Shown here piece after piece: positions 53,701-60,754 of a DNA stretch of 64,000 nucleotides. Made by a program: the position numbers and the translations under genes. This DNA is from Spirosoma rigui (GTDB lineage: Bacteria > Bacteroidota > Bacteroidia > Cytophagales > Spirosomataceae), in assembly GCF_002067135.1 (NCBI RefSeq), contig NZ_CP020105.1, positions 434,001-498,000 of the forward strand, written 5' to 3'. Numbering within the stretch: the stretch's first letter is position 1; the number at the start of each line of letters is the position of its first letter. The notes under the pieces are model-generated. The model was not told the DNA's origin. It worked only from the letters and a program-made list of their open reading frames with translations, and did not search any database.

Positions 53701-53893
53701 GTTGCTGGCCCGCGCCAAAATCCGGAGCGTCGTTTTCTCGGTTGTTGGCCGGAACCTGGCGCTGCTCTACTCGAAGGTACCGCACATCGATCCGGAGACC
53801 AGCTTTTACGGCGACGGAAACGTACAGGGTTTCGAGAACGGCAACCTGCCCTCGGCCCGCAGCATTGGCTTTAACCTGGGTCTGAATTTCTAA
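50711..53893 (+). CDS. SusC/RagA-type TonB-dependent outer-membrane receptor
   Basis: A 1060-residue receptor from ATG 50711; an upstream TTG frame has no signal character. The signal region ARYLLFFAIWLLALSAGWAQ is followed by a carboxypeptidase-regulatory-like domain (ITGKILSKTDGKGLPGANVL, residues about 38-120), a TonB-box region (EVVVTALGIARDKKALGYN) and the plug (about 135-245; PMFVVDGIPIINSS, then IDPDDVETI-type sequence and ALYGSRASNGVILITTKSG). The rest is a 22-strand barrel ending SARSIGFNLGLNF. It imports large ligands with its SusD-like partner encoded 67 nt downstream. An A/T-rich 190-nt region upstream should hold the promoter. Confidence 0.96.
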   Translation: MENTSTFTRAGSALARYLLFFAIWLLALSAGWAQTARQITGKILSKTDGKGLPGANVLVKGTSVGAVTDAEGGFSLNAAPNSTLTVSYIGFVSQEIALGNQTQLTISLAEDASQLGEVVVTALGIARDKKALGYNIQELKGAELTQARPTNLINALSGKIAGVQVTNSNGQPGASSRIMIRGANSIGSNNQPMFVVDGIPIINSSNNTAPSSSATNTNNTTVDYGNGAAAINPDDVETITVLKGANAAALYGSRASNGVILITTKSGKGQKGLGVSINSNVTFDRPFRLPEYQNEYGQGSKGQFSYVDGKGGGVADGVDESWGPRLDGRLLPQYNSPIGADGVRTATPWVAHPDNVKDFHETGVTTTNNIAIAGGGDKADFRLSFTNLYQKGMYPNTNYKRNTVAFNAGYQLSKNLTARASVNYIRDGSDNRQNLPLYWTWFGRQVDLNDLKQYEVPGTDPSQWPVQRNWNTNYWNNPYYVLNRQTYANDKDRIIGNVQVIYKPLEWLSIMGRTGTDYGIDRRTTKRAKGVGLPNGEFFEDNVFTRESNTDFLATADKAFGDIRATINVGGNRRFEYFQRDYLGAPELRIPNLYNISNSAVGLNVYNRNTQKVVNSLYGSAGFSFRDYLFLDLTARNDWSSTLPAGNRSYFYPSVSGSAVLTDMLGFQSNTLPYLKVRAGWAQVGNDTDPYAIQQVYQAESPWGTTPTFSENNLIYNSALKPEITRAVEAGVEARLFGNRLNAEVTYYDKATSNQILRANVPVSSGYATSIINAGKIRNSGWEVELTGSPIKSAGGFRWDVTVNYARNRSEVVDLGGLTNYQINTGALLRNVILEARPGSPYGNFYGTYYARDPQGNYLFDKSGISVVSSDRKVIGNIMPKWTGGLQNAITYRAFTLSTLIDVRVGGQLFAHSINIGRYTGVLKETLEGRETGIVGKGTVETVNPDGSKTYAPNTTNISAETYFHTFYNRNNNEAYMFDADYVKWREARLSFTLPSRLLARAKIRSVVFSVVGRNLALLYSKVPHIDPETSFYGDGNVQGFENGNLPSARSIGFNLGLNF

Positions 53894-53902
53894 AAAAAAA
53901 CA

Positions 53903-53938
53903 GCCCCGGCCCTACGCCATCCGGAAGCGGGCCGGGGC
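53903..53938. terminator. GC-rich hairpin between susC- and susD-like genes
   Basis: GCCCCGGCCC (53903-53912) and GGGCCGGGGC (53929-53938) form a perfect 10-bp stem with a 16-nt loop. A run of nine A (53892-53900) precedes it. It lies 9 nt after the receptor stop and 22 nt before the lipoprotein start. With no T run on the plus side it is more likely a partial terminator or an RNA-stabilising structure that sets the receptor to lipoprotein ratio. Confidence 0.55.
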
Positions 53939-53960
53939 GAAGAAAATACTGGTAATTATC

Positions 53961-55409
53961 ATGAAACCGACGACAAAAAAGGCACTCGTTCTCTCGCTTA
54001 CGCTATCGTTCTTCGGCCTTACGGCTTGCGAGAAGAATTTCGACACCATCAATGCCAACCCCAATGACCCTGTCAGTTTACCCGCCGAACTGCTGATGCC
54101 GCACGCCATTCGCATCACGGCAAACTCGGTCGTAGGGGGTTCGCTGGGGCTCGACGTGGGACCACTCTGGTCGCAGCACTTGGCCCGGATTCAGTATACC
54201 GAAATTGACCAGTTCAATTTCACGACCGATACGCAGGATACGCCCTGGCTCAATATGTACATCGAAGCCAACGCCAGTTATCAGAAGATCATTGACCTCG
54301 GCAAAAGCTCAGGCAATGAGAACTACCAGGCCATCGGGCTTATCATGCGCTCGTACGTATTCTCGCAGCTGACCGATGTTTACGGCGACATCCCCTACAA
54401 AGAAGCATTATTGGGTACGCAGGGTACGGTTTATCCTAAATACGACACCCAGAAAGACGTATATGCCGGTCTGGTGGCCGAACTCAAAACGGCCAGCGAC
54501 CTGATCAATACCAAAGCGGTCAATGCCGACGGCGACATTCTGTTCAAGGGTGACATGAGCAAGTGGAAGAAGTTTGCCAACTCCTTAAGCCTTCGCCTGT
54601 TGAACCGGATGCTGGGTAAAGCCGACGCACCCACCGCCAAAACGGAGATGGAACGTATTCTGAGCGACCCAACCAAATACCCCATCATGGCGTCCAACGC
54701 CGACAATGCCCAACTGGTATACCTGGCAGCAGCGCCTAACAACAACCCCATCAACCAAAACCGCAAAACCCGCGACGATCACCGCGTGTCAAAAACGCTG
54801 GTCGATAAATTAAAGGGGCTGAACGATCCACGACTGGCTATTTACGCCAAAAAGCCGGAAAGCGGGGGCGACTACGTGGGTGTTCCAAACGGCCTGGGTA
54901 ACGTCGATGCCGGCAACCTCGGCCTGACGAAGACGTCCAAAATCGGGGATTACTTCGTAGCGGCTACTACGCCGGGCATGCTGATGTCGTTTGCCGAACT
55001 CAACTTCATCAAAGCCGAAGCGGCCCTGAAAGGTGTTACGGCCGCGGGCGAGGCTGCGAAAGCCTACGAGGACGGCATCAAAGCCTCGATGAGCCAGTTT
55101 GGCGTGACCCTCCCCGCCGATTACCTGACGGTGAATAAACTAGCCACCGGCGACGCAGCCCGGACGCAGGTGCTGGAGCAGAAATGGCTGGCCCTGTTCG
55201 GGCAGGAAATCGAAGCCTGGACGGAGTTCCGCCGGACGGGAATACCGGCCCTGAAAGCGCCGACCCAGAACTACAATGCGGGCATGATTCCCACCCGGCT
55301 CCCTTACCCGTCGTCGGAAGAAAACCTGAACGGCCCCAACTTCAAAGCAGCCCTGGCGGCTATGGGTGGTGCCAACACCATGCAAACCAAACTCTGGTGG
55401 GCGAAGTAG
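53961..55409 (+). CDS. SusD/RagB-type outer-membrane nutrient-binding lipoprotein (SusD-like 2)
   Basis: A 482-residue lipoprotein. The signal MKPTTKKALVLSLTLSFFGL with TAC places the lipid-bearing Cys at residue 23, followed by EKNFDTINANPNDPVSLPAE, the typical start of the second SusD group. IGLIMRSYVFSQLTDVYGDI near residue 130 and MSKWKKFANSLSLRLLNRML near residue 195 are conserved TPR-like helices. LALFGQEIEAWTEFRRTG near residue 415 is the common C-terminal block. It caps the receptor barrel and binds its ligand. No glycoside hydrolase is adjacent, so the substrate need not be a glycan. Confidence 0.94.
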   Translation: MKPTTKKALVLSLTLSFFGLTACEKNFDTINANPNDPVSLPAELLMPHAIRITANSVVGGSLGLDVGPLWSQHLARIQYTEIDQFNFTTDTQDTPWLNMYIEANASYQKIIDLGKSSGNENYQAIGLIMRSYVFSQLTDVYGDIPYKEALLGTQGTVYPKYDTQKDVYAGLVAELKTASDLINTKAVNADGDILFKGDMSKWKKFANSLSLRLLNRMLGKADAPTAKTEMERILSDPTKYPIMASNADNAQLVYLAAAPNNNPINQNRKTRDDHRVSKTLVDKLKGLNDPRLAIYAKKPESGGDYVGVPNGLGNVDAGNLGLTKTSKIGDYFVAATTPGMLMSFAELNFIKAEAALKGVTAAGEAAKAYEDGIKASMSQFGVTLPADYLTVNKLATGDAARTQVLEQKWLALFGQEIEAWTEFRRTGIPALKAPTQNYNAGMIPTRLPYPSSEENLNGPNFKAALAAMGGANTMQTKLWWAK

Positions 55410-55442
55410 TGTCCATCCCCTGCCAGGGGTAGCAAAGACCCC

Positions 55443-57089
55443 TTAGAAGTTCTTCTCGATTGCTTTTCTGGCTTCCTCGAACGCGCCCGGCAAGGGCGCG
55501 TTTCGTTTTACGATCTTGCCAACCCGGTTAATGACCGTAGCCGACAGTCGGTCTTCGGAGCGCAGGCGCCCTGCCACGTCCATCAACTGGTCTTCGGTGA
55601 GCATCAGATGATCGCCGGAGAGGTTATTCTTGGTGGCAAATTCTGCCCAGAGCGTAGACTCGCCTTCAATGACCGGCAAATAGACAAGGGCGAAATCACG
55701 ACTTTTGTACGTACTGCGTAACCGTTGCGCGTCGAGGGCCGCCTGCCGTTCCACATCCGTTGCCGTCGATGTCATCAGCACGTAGATCACTTTACCCCGG
55801 TTGGCCGCGATGATCTGATCAAACAGGGCAGCGCTACTACCCAGCGCATTTCGCGTGACAAAAACGCCCGGCGATATCTCCGTACTCCCAGCTTTATCGG
55901 ACCGTTCTTTCAACGTTTTCAGGGCCGCCCGCACGCGGGTGCTATCGCTCACCTGAAGCCAGTATACTTCATCCAGCGATTGCCCCAGCTGCGGATCAGT
56001 AACTTGTGGGCGGGCGTAGCTGTAAAGTAACTTGGCGAAGTCGAGCGTCAGCGTAGGCAGGGAATTGGCCAGCCAGAACGCCGTGAGGTAACTGACTGAC
56101 TCTTCGTCAAACTCTTCTTTACTACGCCGGATCATGTTCTCGTAGGCGGCCAGCCGCTGGATGGTATCACTACTGCGTTTGACCAGATTCTGGAAGAACC
56201 GAAGATCGGCTCCTTTGGCTGTGCTGGTGTTATCCAGGTACCCGCGCAGCCGTGTTTGTTCGGTTTCGCTCAGGTTACGACCGTAGCGCAGCAACAGCGA
56301 AGAAAGTGTCTGCACCGTAAGTCCCCCGCTGGCGCCCGCTTCCGGGGTGGAAATTCGCGTCGATGCGTAAGCGGCAAACTGGTTCATGGCAACCGCACGG
56401 GAAGCCGTCAGCAGCCGGTCGCCAGACGGACGCAGGGTGTCGTTTAATGACACGGGCAGTTTGGTGGACTCTGCCACCGCCTTATCATAGACAAAGCTAG
56501 CCGCATTGTAGCGGTTTGTTGAGCCAATCCAGCTTACCAACAGCGGAAACGGTTTCTGGCGGGCCGCAAACTGCCAGAAGGGTGTCTGGTAGGCAACCGT
56601 TACGATGCGATACGTTTCAACGGCGCTTTTGGAGCCTACCTGATCGGACAATTTGCGGTTATCGGGCTTGTTAGGAAATGCGGCTTCAAACGCCTTGTAT
56701 CGGGAAAACTGGGTGTTTACCTGCGCGTTTACCCCGCCAAACTTAAACGGAACGGCCGCGGTAAACAGCGAATCGGCGTCCAGGTCGATGCTTAGGGTAC
56801 CAGGCGCGGCAAGAAAAGCCGTTGAGATGCGGCCGTAGTTAAAGTACATTTCCTCCTGCGGATAAATCAGCGGCAGGGCTACCCGAAACGTGCCATCTAC
56901 GTTGAGCGGGGCCGGACGAACCAGTTCGCGGCTGGCCTGCAGGATGTTATTGCGGCTCACCAACACGGTTGGTGATTCCCGGTAGAGCCGTGCCGACAAA
57001 TTTTTGATGCGCCCCGTAACGATCACCGAATCGGTCTGGGCAAACGAGAGCACTGGGATGAGCAGGCTAAGAGCAAGTAATAGACGCAT
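55443..57089 (-). CDS. Secreted thioredoxin-fold-like protein without CxxC
   Basis: A 548-residue protein from ATG 57089, at the signal peptide MRLLLALSLLIPVLSFAQTD; the longer frame to 57311 overlaps nuoC and was rejected. The N-terminal part (20-130) looks like the beta-rich DUF4369-type domain of TlpA-like proteins. The middle is helical. The last 130 residues, from NRGKVIYVLMTSTATDVERQ through DFALVYLPVIEGESTLWAEF to ATVINRVGKIVKRNAPLP, follow the strand order of a thioredoxin fold, but the active-site CxxC is replaced by TSTATD. A redox role is therefore unlikely; the function is unknown. Confidence 0.7.
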   Translation of the reverse strand: MRLLLALSLLIPVLSFAQTDSVIVTGRIKNLSARLYRESPTVLVSRNNILQASRELVRPAPLNVDGTFRVALPLIYPQEEMYFNYGRISTAFLAAPGTLSIDLDADSLFTAAVPFKFGGVNAQVNTQFSRYKAFEAAFPNKPDNRKLSDQVGSKSAVETYRIVTVAYQTPFWQFAARQKPFPLLVSWIGSTNRYNAASFVYDKAVAESTKLPVSLNDTLRPSGDRLLTASRAVAMNQFAAYASTRISTPEAGASGGLTVQTLSSLLLRYGRNLSETEQTRLRGYLDNTSTAKGADLRFFQNLVKRSSDTIQRLAAYENMIRRSKEEFDEESVSYLTAFWLANSLPTLTLDFAKLLYSYARPQVTDPQLGQSLDEVYWLQVSDSTRVRAALKTLKERSDKAGSTEISPGVFVTRNALGSSAALFDQIIAANRGKVIYVLMTSTATDVERQAALDAQRLRSTYKSRDFALVYLPVIEGESTLWAEFATKNNLSGDHLMLTEDQLMDVAGRLRSEDRLSATVINRVGKIVKRNAPLPGAFEEARKAIEKNF

Positions 57090-57198
57090 AGCGCAAATAA
57101 CGAATATCCGGTTCTGAATAGCGAACATGGATGTAACCACTAGAAGCAGGACTTCGTTACTCGCTCGCCTGAATTCGGCCAGTCGGTTTGCCCAAACC

Positions 57199-57693
57199 TT
57201 ATTTGGTTTTGATCCCGTGGTATTGTTCGTCTTCCTGGTAATCCCGACGCAGTGGATGGCCGTTCCAGTCGGTGGGCAGCAGGATCCGACGCAGGTCGGG
57301 ATGGCTCGCAAAATTGATGCCTACCAGGTCATAGGCTTCCCGCTCGTGCCAGTCGGCAGTGCGCCACACCGACACGACGCTCGGCACCGACGGTAGTCGA
57401 TTTCCACCGGGTTCGCGCGGCACCGTTAGTTTAAGCATCAGATTGTGCTCATAGGGAATTGAGGTGAGGTTATACACGACCTCCATGGTACCCGTTTCCG
57501 GTCCGTTATCAATTGCCGTCACGCACGCCAGCAAGTCGAAGAATGTCCGTTCATCGTCGCGCAGAAACTGGCAAACCTCAACGAGCCGATCTGCCCCAAT
57601 CGTGAGATACGGCTGTGGATTCGTCGTGTTTGCTACGACTACGTCAGAACCAAATTGAGTAGTTAGCAGGTCGGTTAATTCAGTAAACGTCAT
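57199..57693 (-). CDS. nuoC: NADH-quinone oxidoreductase subunit C
   Basis: A 164-residue protein of the complex I 30-kDa family. The signature WHEREAYDLVGINFASHPDL followed by RRILLPTDWNGHPLRRDYQE near residue 120 is decisive. FFDLLACVTAIDNG near residue 52 and MEVVYNLTSI are also typical. NuoC belongs to the peripheral arm of complex I and normally sits between nuoB and nuoD. Here no other nuo gene is within the window, and neighbours on both sides are unrelated. It is either a relocated gene or a second copy. It starts 100 nt after the M1 peptidase stop on the same strand. Confidence 0.93.
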   Translation of the reverse strand: MTFTELTDLLTTQFGSDVVVANTTNPQPYLTIGADRLVEVCQFLRDDERTFFDLLACVTAIDNGPETGTMEVVYNLTSIPYEHNLMLKLTVPREPGGNRLPSVPSVVSVWRTADWHEREAYDLVGINFASHPDLRRILLPTDWNGHPLRRDYQEDEQYHGIKTK

Positions 57694-57793
57694 AAATTTA
57701 TTCGTGTAAGCACGGTCAGATTGATCAAGACGGCTTGGAGTGACCGTATAACGCTAGGTTGAGAACCCAGACATCACTGGTCCATAACACCCG

Positions 57794-59746
57794 TCACGCC
57801 AGCCAGGCCAGCCACTGCATCCAGTTTTCGACCCAGAACAGAAATTTAGTGGCAAACTTAGCCGCCGGGGCTGAAGATGGTTCCAGCGTCAGGCTGTTGT
57901 TGTTGAGGTTAATATCCATGTAAATCGTCTGCTCCGGATCAACAGTAGCCCAGAGTACTTTCGACTTTCTGTTGACCGTAAACGTCTGTCGGCGGGCTTT
58001 ACCGTTCCAGGGCAACAGCTGCTCTTTTCCGTCCTCGAAATGAACCAGTATGTCTACCGGCATCTGACCATCACCTTTCCGCTCTGCGGTTATGGTCGAC
58101 TGCCACTGCCCGTTCGTTTCCCTGTTCTGAATACGTGACAGCTGATAGTCAACAACGGCTTCCCCATAGAGCGCCTGGTCGAAAAACCAGTTCATATCAG
58201 GGCCGTACTTACTACCGAGTCGTTTGGGCACAATTTCATTGACGATGGCGATGAAGCTGTTGGCATTAGGGTGTTTAAACCGCCACCGGATAAAGTAAGT
58301 CTGCATGATCTCGTCCATCACCTTCCGGCCCACCAGCCCTTCCAGCGTCCGGAGCCAGGTAGCGGTTTTGGAATAGGTCAGTACCCCGTACTGTCCTTCG
58401 GGTAATTGCCACGTATTACCGAACGATGATCCGATAGCGGGATTATCTTGGTGTACATACTGGTCGCGCGAACTCTCCAGATCACCCATTTTGAAGCCAA
58501 ACAGATCAATTTGCGACGACCGGGGGCCGTACCATTCTTCCATGATGCGGCCTTCGTAATACTGATTGAACCCTTCGTCGAGCCAGGCTTCCTCGAACTC
58601 GTTGCTGGCCAGCAGTTGCATGAAGTATTGGTGCCCAAACTCGTGTACCGTCACAATTTCGGGGAACCGGGCACCATCGGGGACAAACCAGGCCGTACCT
58701 GCCGTGATGAACGTTGGGTACTCCATACCTCCCGAACCACTGGCGTCCAGGGGCGGGTCAACGATGGTCAGATTTGGAAACGGGTAGTTGCCGAGGTGTT
58801 TATCAAAATAAGCCAGCGCGGCTTTTGCCGCATCCAGATGGCGCTGCGCCTGGTGCACATGCTCCGGCTGCATGAGCAGTTCGATGTGCACAGCTCCACC
58901 CGACGGGCGTTTCCAGTTACCCTCGACCACCTGAAAATGGGGCGATGCCGTCCAGGCGAAATCAACCACATCGTCGGCATGCCAGCGCGTCGTTTTTGTG
59001 TTATTGGGCCCGGCCTTTTCGCCCGTCATCAACCCCGTTGCCCCCACCCAGTATTGTTTGGGCGTGGTGATGGCTACGTCGTAGGTACCGTAATCGGCAT
59101 AAAACTCCGAATGGGCGTGAAACTGGTGGCAGTTCCACTGGCCCTGTTTGGCGTAGCGCGTGCCGGCGGGTTCATACACCCCTATCTTCGGGAACCACTG
59201 CCCAACGAGGAAATAGTCGCGACTGAATCCCGTCCGGGCAAATATTTTAGGGAGTCTGCCTTTAAAAACAATGTCGAGTACAATGGTCTCGCCCGGACCA
59301 ACGGGTTTATCGAGTGGCACTCGGACTACGGTACGATCATCCGAGTTACCGTCGTCGGGCTGAACAAAGGCGTACGCCAGCGCACCGCCCCCGCGCACGT
59401 TCATGGACGTAATATCGATGAAGCCGTAGGGGTTTTCGGCTGCGTTCCGGTCAATCTGATCGCCCCGTAACTGCCCGCCCGATTCGCGCATAAACGTCGA
59501 TCGCTCGTTCCGAAAGGCGTTTAGGTACAGGTGAAATCGCAACTCCCGAATTACGTCGGTCGATGGGTTGCGCCAGGTAAGCGTTTCCCGGCCGGTTAGT
59601 TTTTTCGTAGCCGGGTCAAGCGTGACATCAATCTGGTAGTTGGCCAGGCGCGGACTCAGGGCCTGAGTTCCACGAGCGGGCGTCGGGGTTTGCGCCAGGC
59701 TGGACATCGCAATGGCCAGCAGGAACAGGAACAGAATGGATTTCAT
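57794..59746 (-). CDS. Secreted M1 family metallopeptidase
   Basis: A 650-residue peptidase from ATG 59746, at the signal peptide MKSILFLFLLAIAMSSLAQT. The N-terminal beta-domain (25-240) is the M1 saddle. SGSGGMEYPTFITAG near residue 347 corresponds to the GxMEN exopeptidase loop, here GGMEYP, as in other secreted Bacteroidota M1 proteins. The zinc site is H368-E-F-G-H372 with E391 in WLDEGFNQYYE. A Tyr in GVLTYSKTATWLRTLEGLVG near residue 450 could stabilise the transition state. The changed MEN motif leaves open whether it acts as an aminopeptidase or on other peptides. Confidence 0.92.
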   Translation of the reverse strand: MKSILFLFLLAIAMSSLAQTPTPARGTQALSPRLANYQIDVTLDPATKKLTGRETLTWRNPSTDVIRELRFHLYLNAFRNERSTFMRESGGQLRGDQIDRNAAENPYGFIDITSMNVRGGGALAYAFVQPDDGNSDDRTVVRVPLDKPVGPGETIVLDIVFKGRLPKIFARTGFSRDYFLVGQWFPKIGVYEPAGTRYAKQGQWNCHQFHAHSEFYADYGTYDVAITTPKQYWVGATGLMTGEKAGPNNTKTTRWHADDVVDFAWTASPHFQVVEGNWKRPSGGAVHIELLMQPEHVHQAQRHLDAAKAALAYFDKHLGNYPFPNLTIVDPPLDASGSGGMEYPTFITAGTAWFVPDGARFPEIVTVHEFGHQYFMQLLASNEFEEAWLDEGFNQYYEGRIMEEWYGPRSSQIDLFGFKMGDLESSRDQYVHQDNPAIGSSFGNTWQLPEGQYGVLTYSKTATWLRTLEGLVGRKVMDEIMQTYFIRWRFKHPNANSFIAIVNEIVPKRLGSKYGPDMNWFFDQALYGEAVVDYQLSRIQNRETNGQWQSTITAERKGDGQMPVDILVHFEDGKEQLLPWNGKARRQTFTVNRKSKVLWATVDPEQTIYMDINLNNNSLTLEPSSAPAAKFATKFLFWVENWMQWLAWLA

Positions 59747-59872
59747 GACCGGATCAGTTCGGAAGTGGGAGCTAAGTACCGAAAAACCGGGCGGGATTGC
59801 AACCTGGACCGGTTCGTGTACTGCCACCTGTTTCTGATCGATCAACTGTCCTCCGTACTCAACCGGACATAG

Positions 59873-59930
59873 TTACCCACATAGTCGCGTGCAGTTATCC
59901 ACAATCCATCACTGAATTGTGGATAACTGC
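59873..59930. other. Palindrome with two consensus DnaA boxes plus a third near-match
   Basis: GCAGTTATCCACAAT (59891-59905) and ATTGTGGATAACTGC (59916-59930) form a perfect 15-bp inverted repeat with a 10-nt loop. Each arm holds a full DnaA box TTATCCACA (59895-59903 on plus, 59918-59926 on minus). A further TTACCCACA at 59873-59881 differs by one base. The site lies between the end of mscL and the start of the M1 peptidase gene. A hairpin terminator for mscL is the main alternative, though no T run follows. Confidence 0.6.
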
Positions 59931-59959
59931 ACCCTGTAAGGCTACAACTAAGAAAATAC

Positions 59960-60448
59960 TCAGGGAATAGGCGCCGGATTGATACCCATGCCTTTGGATG
60001 CATTCAGGTCCGTTGGGCCGGTATGAAGCGGGTTGGCAAGCAGCGCATCCCGAATTTCAGTCAGCAACACCTCTTCTTTGGTAGGGGCGGGCGGCACATC
60101 AACCGATTCGGCTTTGACGCGCATCAGCCGGTTCATGGCCCGAATCAACAGAAAGATGATAAATGCCAAGATAAGGAAATCGATCAGGATCGTCAGGAAA
60201 TTCCCGTAAGCAAAAACGGGGCCCAGCTTTTTGGCGTCTTCCAGTGGCAGCCCGCTCGTGATAGTCTCGGAGAGGGGGATGTACAAATTGCTAAAATCGA
60301 CTTTCCCGATGGCGCGGCCCACGAGCGGCATAATCAGGTCATTGACGACCGAATCCACGATCTTTCCGAACGCAGCTCCGATGATTACACCCACGGCCAG
60401 GTCCATTACATTGCCGCGCATGGCAAACTCCTTAAACTCCTTCAACAT
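59960..60448 (-). CDS. mscL: Large-conductance mechanosensitive channel
   Basis: A 162-residue channel. [20 protein letters not shown] and [20 protein letters not shown] are the N-terminal amphipathic helix and the pore-lining first membrane helix, nearly invariant in Msc[21 protein letters not shown] is the second helix, and the C-terminal helix [15 protein letters not shown] forms the cytoplasmic bundle. It opens under membrane tension on osmotic downshock. The tail after residue 140 is longer than in many relatives. It is transcribed alone; the palindrome with DnaA boxes lies 30 nt after its stop. Confidence 0.97.
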   Translation of the reverse strand: MLKEFKEFAMRGNVMDLAVGVIIGAAFGKIVDSVVNDLIMPLVGRAIGKVDFSNLYIPLSETITSGLPLEDAKKLGPVFAYGNFLTILIDFLILAFIIFLLIRAMNRLMRVKAESVDVPPAPTKEEVLLTEIRDALLANPLHTGPTDLNASKGMGINPAPIP

Positions 60449-60754
60449 ACGTGTACGTGTTTAACAAGGTAAAACAATAACAAGGATCAAAAAGAAGCCG
60501 GTGGATACGGTTGGGGCGGCCTGACGCAAATAAAAGTCAATAGCCATTTAAAACTAGTGATATAATCGACTAAATCAATCCCGGATTATTTTTTTGACAC
60601 TGCTTTTACCGAAAATAGACCAGCTCAACGCCCCCCCATTCGCTCTACTCACCTAAAAATGGGATATATACCTACGGGAAGACCGTTGATATTGGCAAAA
60701 AAAACAGCCAACTTGACGCAGAATCTCCTGCTCTGCCACGCCTTGCTGCCGCCC
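60449..60754. other. Divergent spacer between mscL and the amidohydrolase gene
   Basis: About 306 nt with no supported gene. The part 60530-60660 is AT-rich and should hold the promoters of both genes; I see no full TTG/TAnnTTTG pair. An in-frame ATG at 60659 would lengthen the amidohydrolase by 32 residues that lack signal character, so I regard 60659-60754 as leader. Confidence 0.4.
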
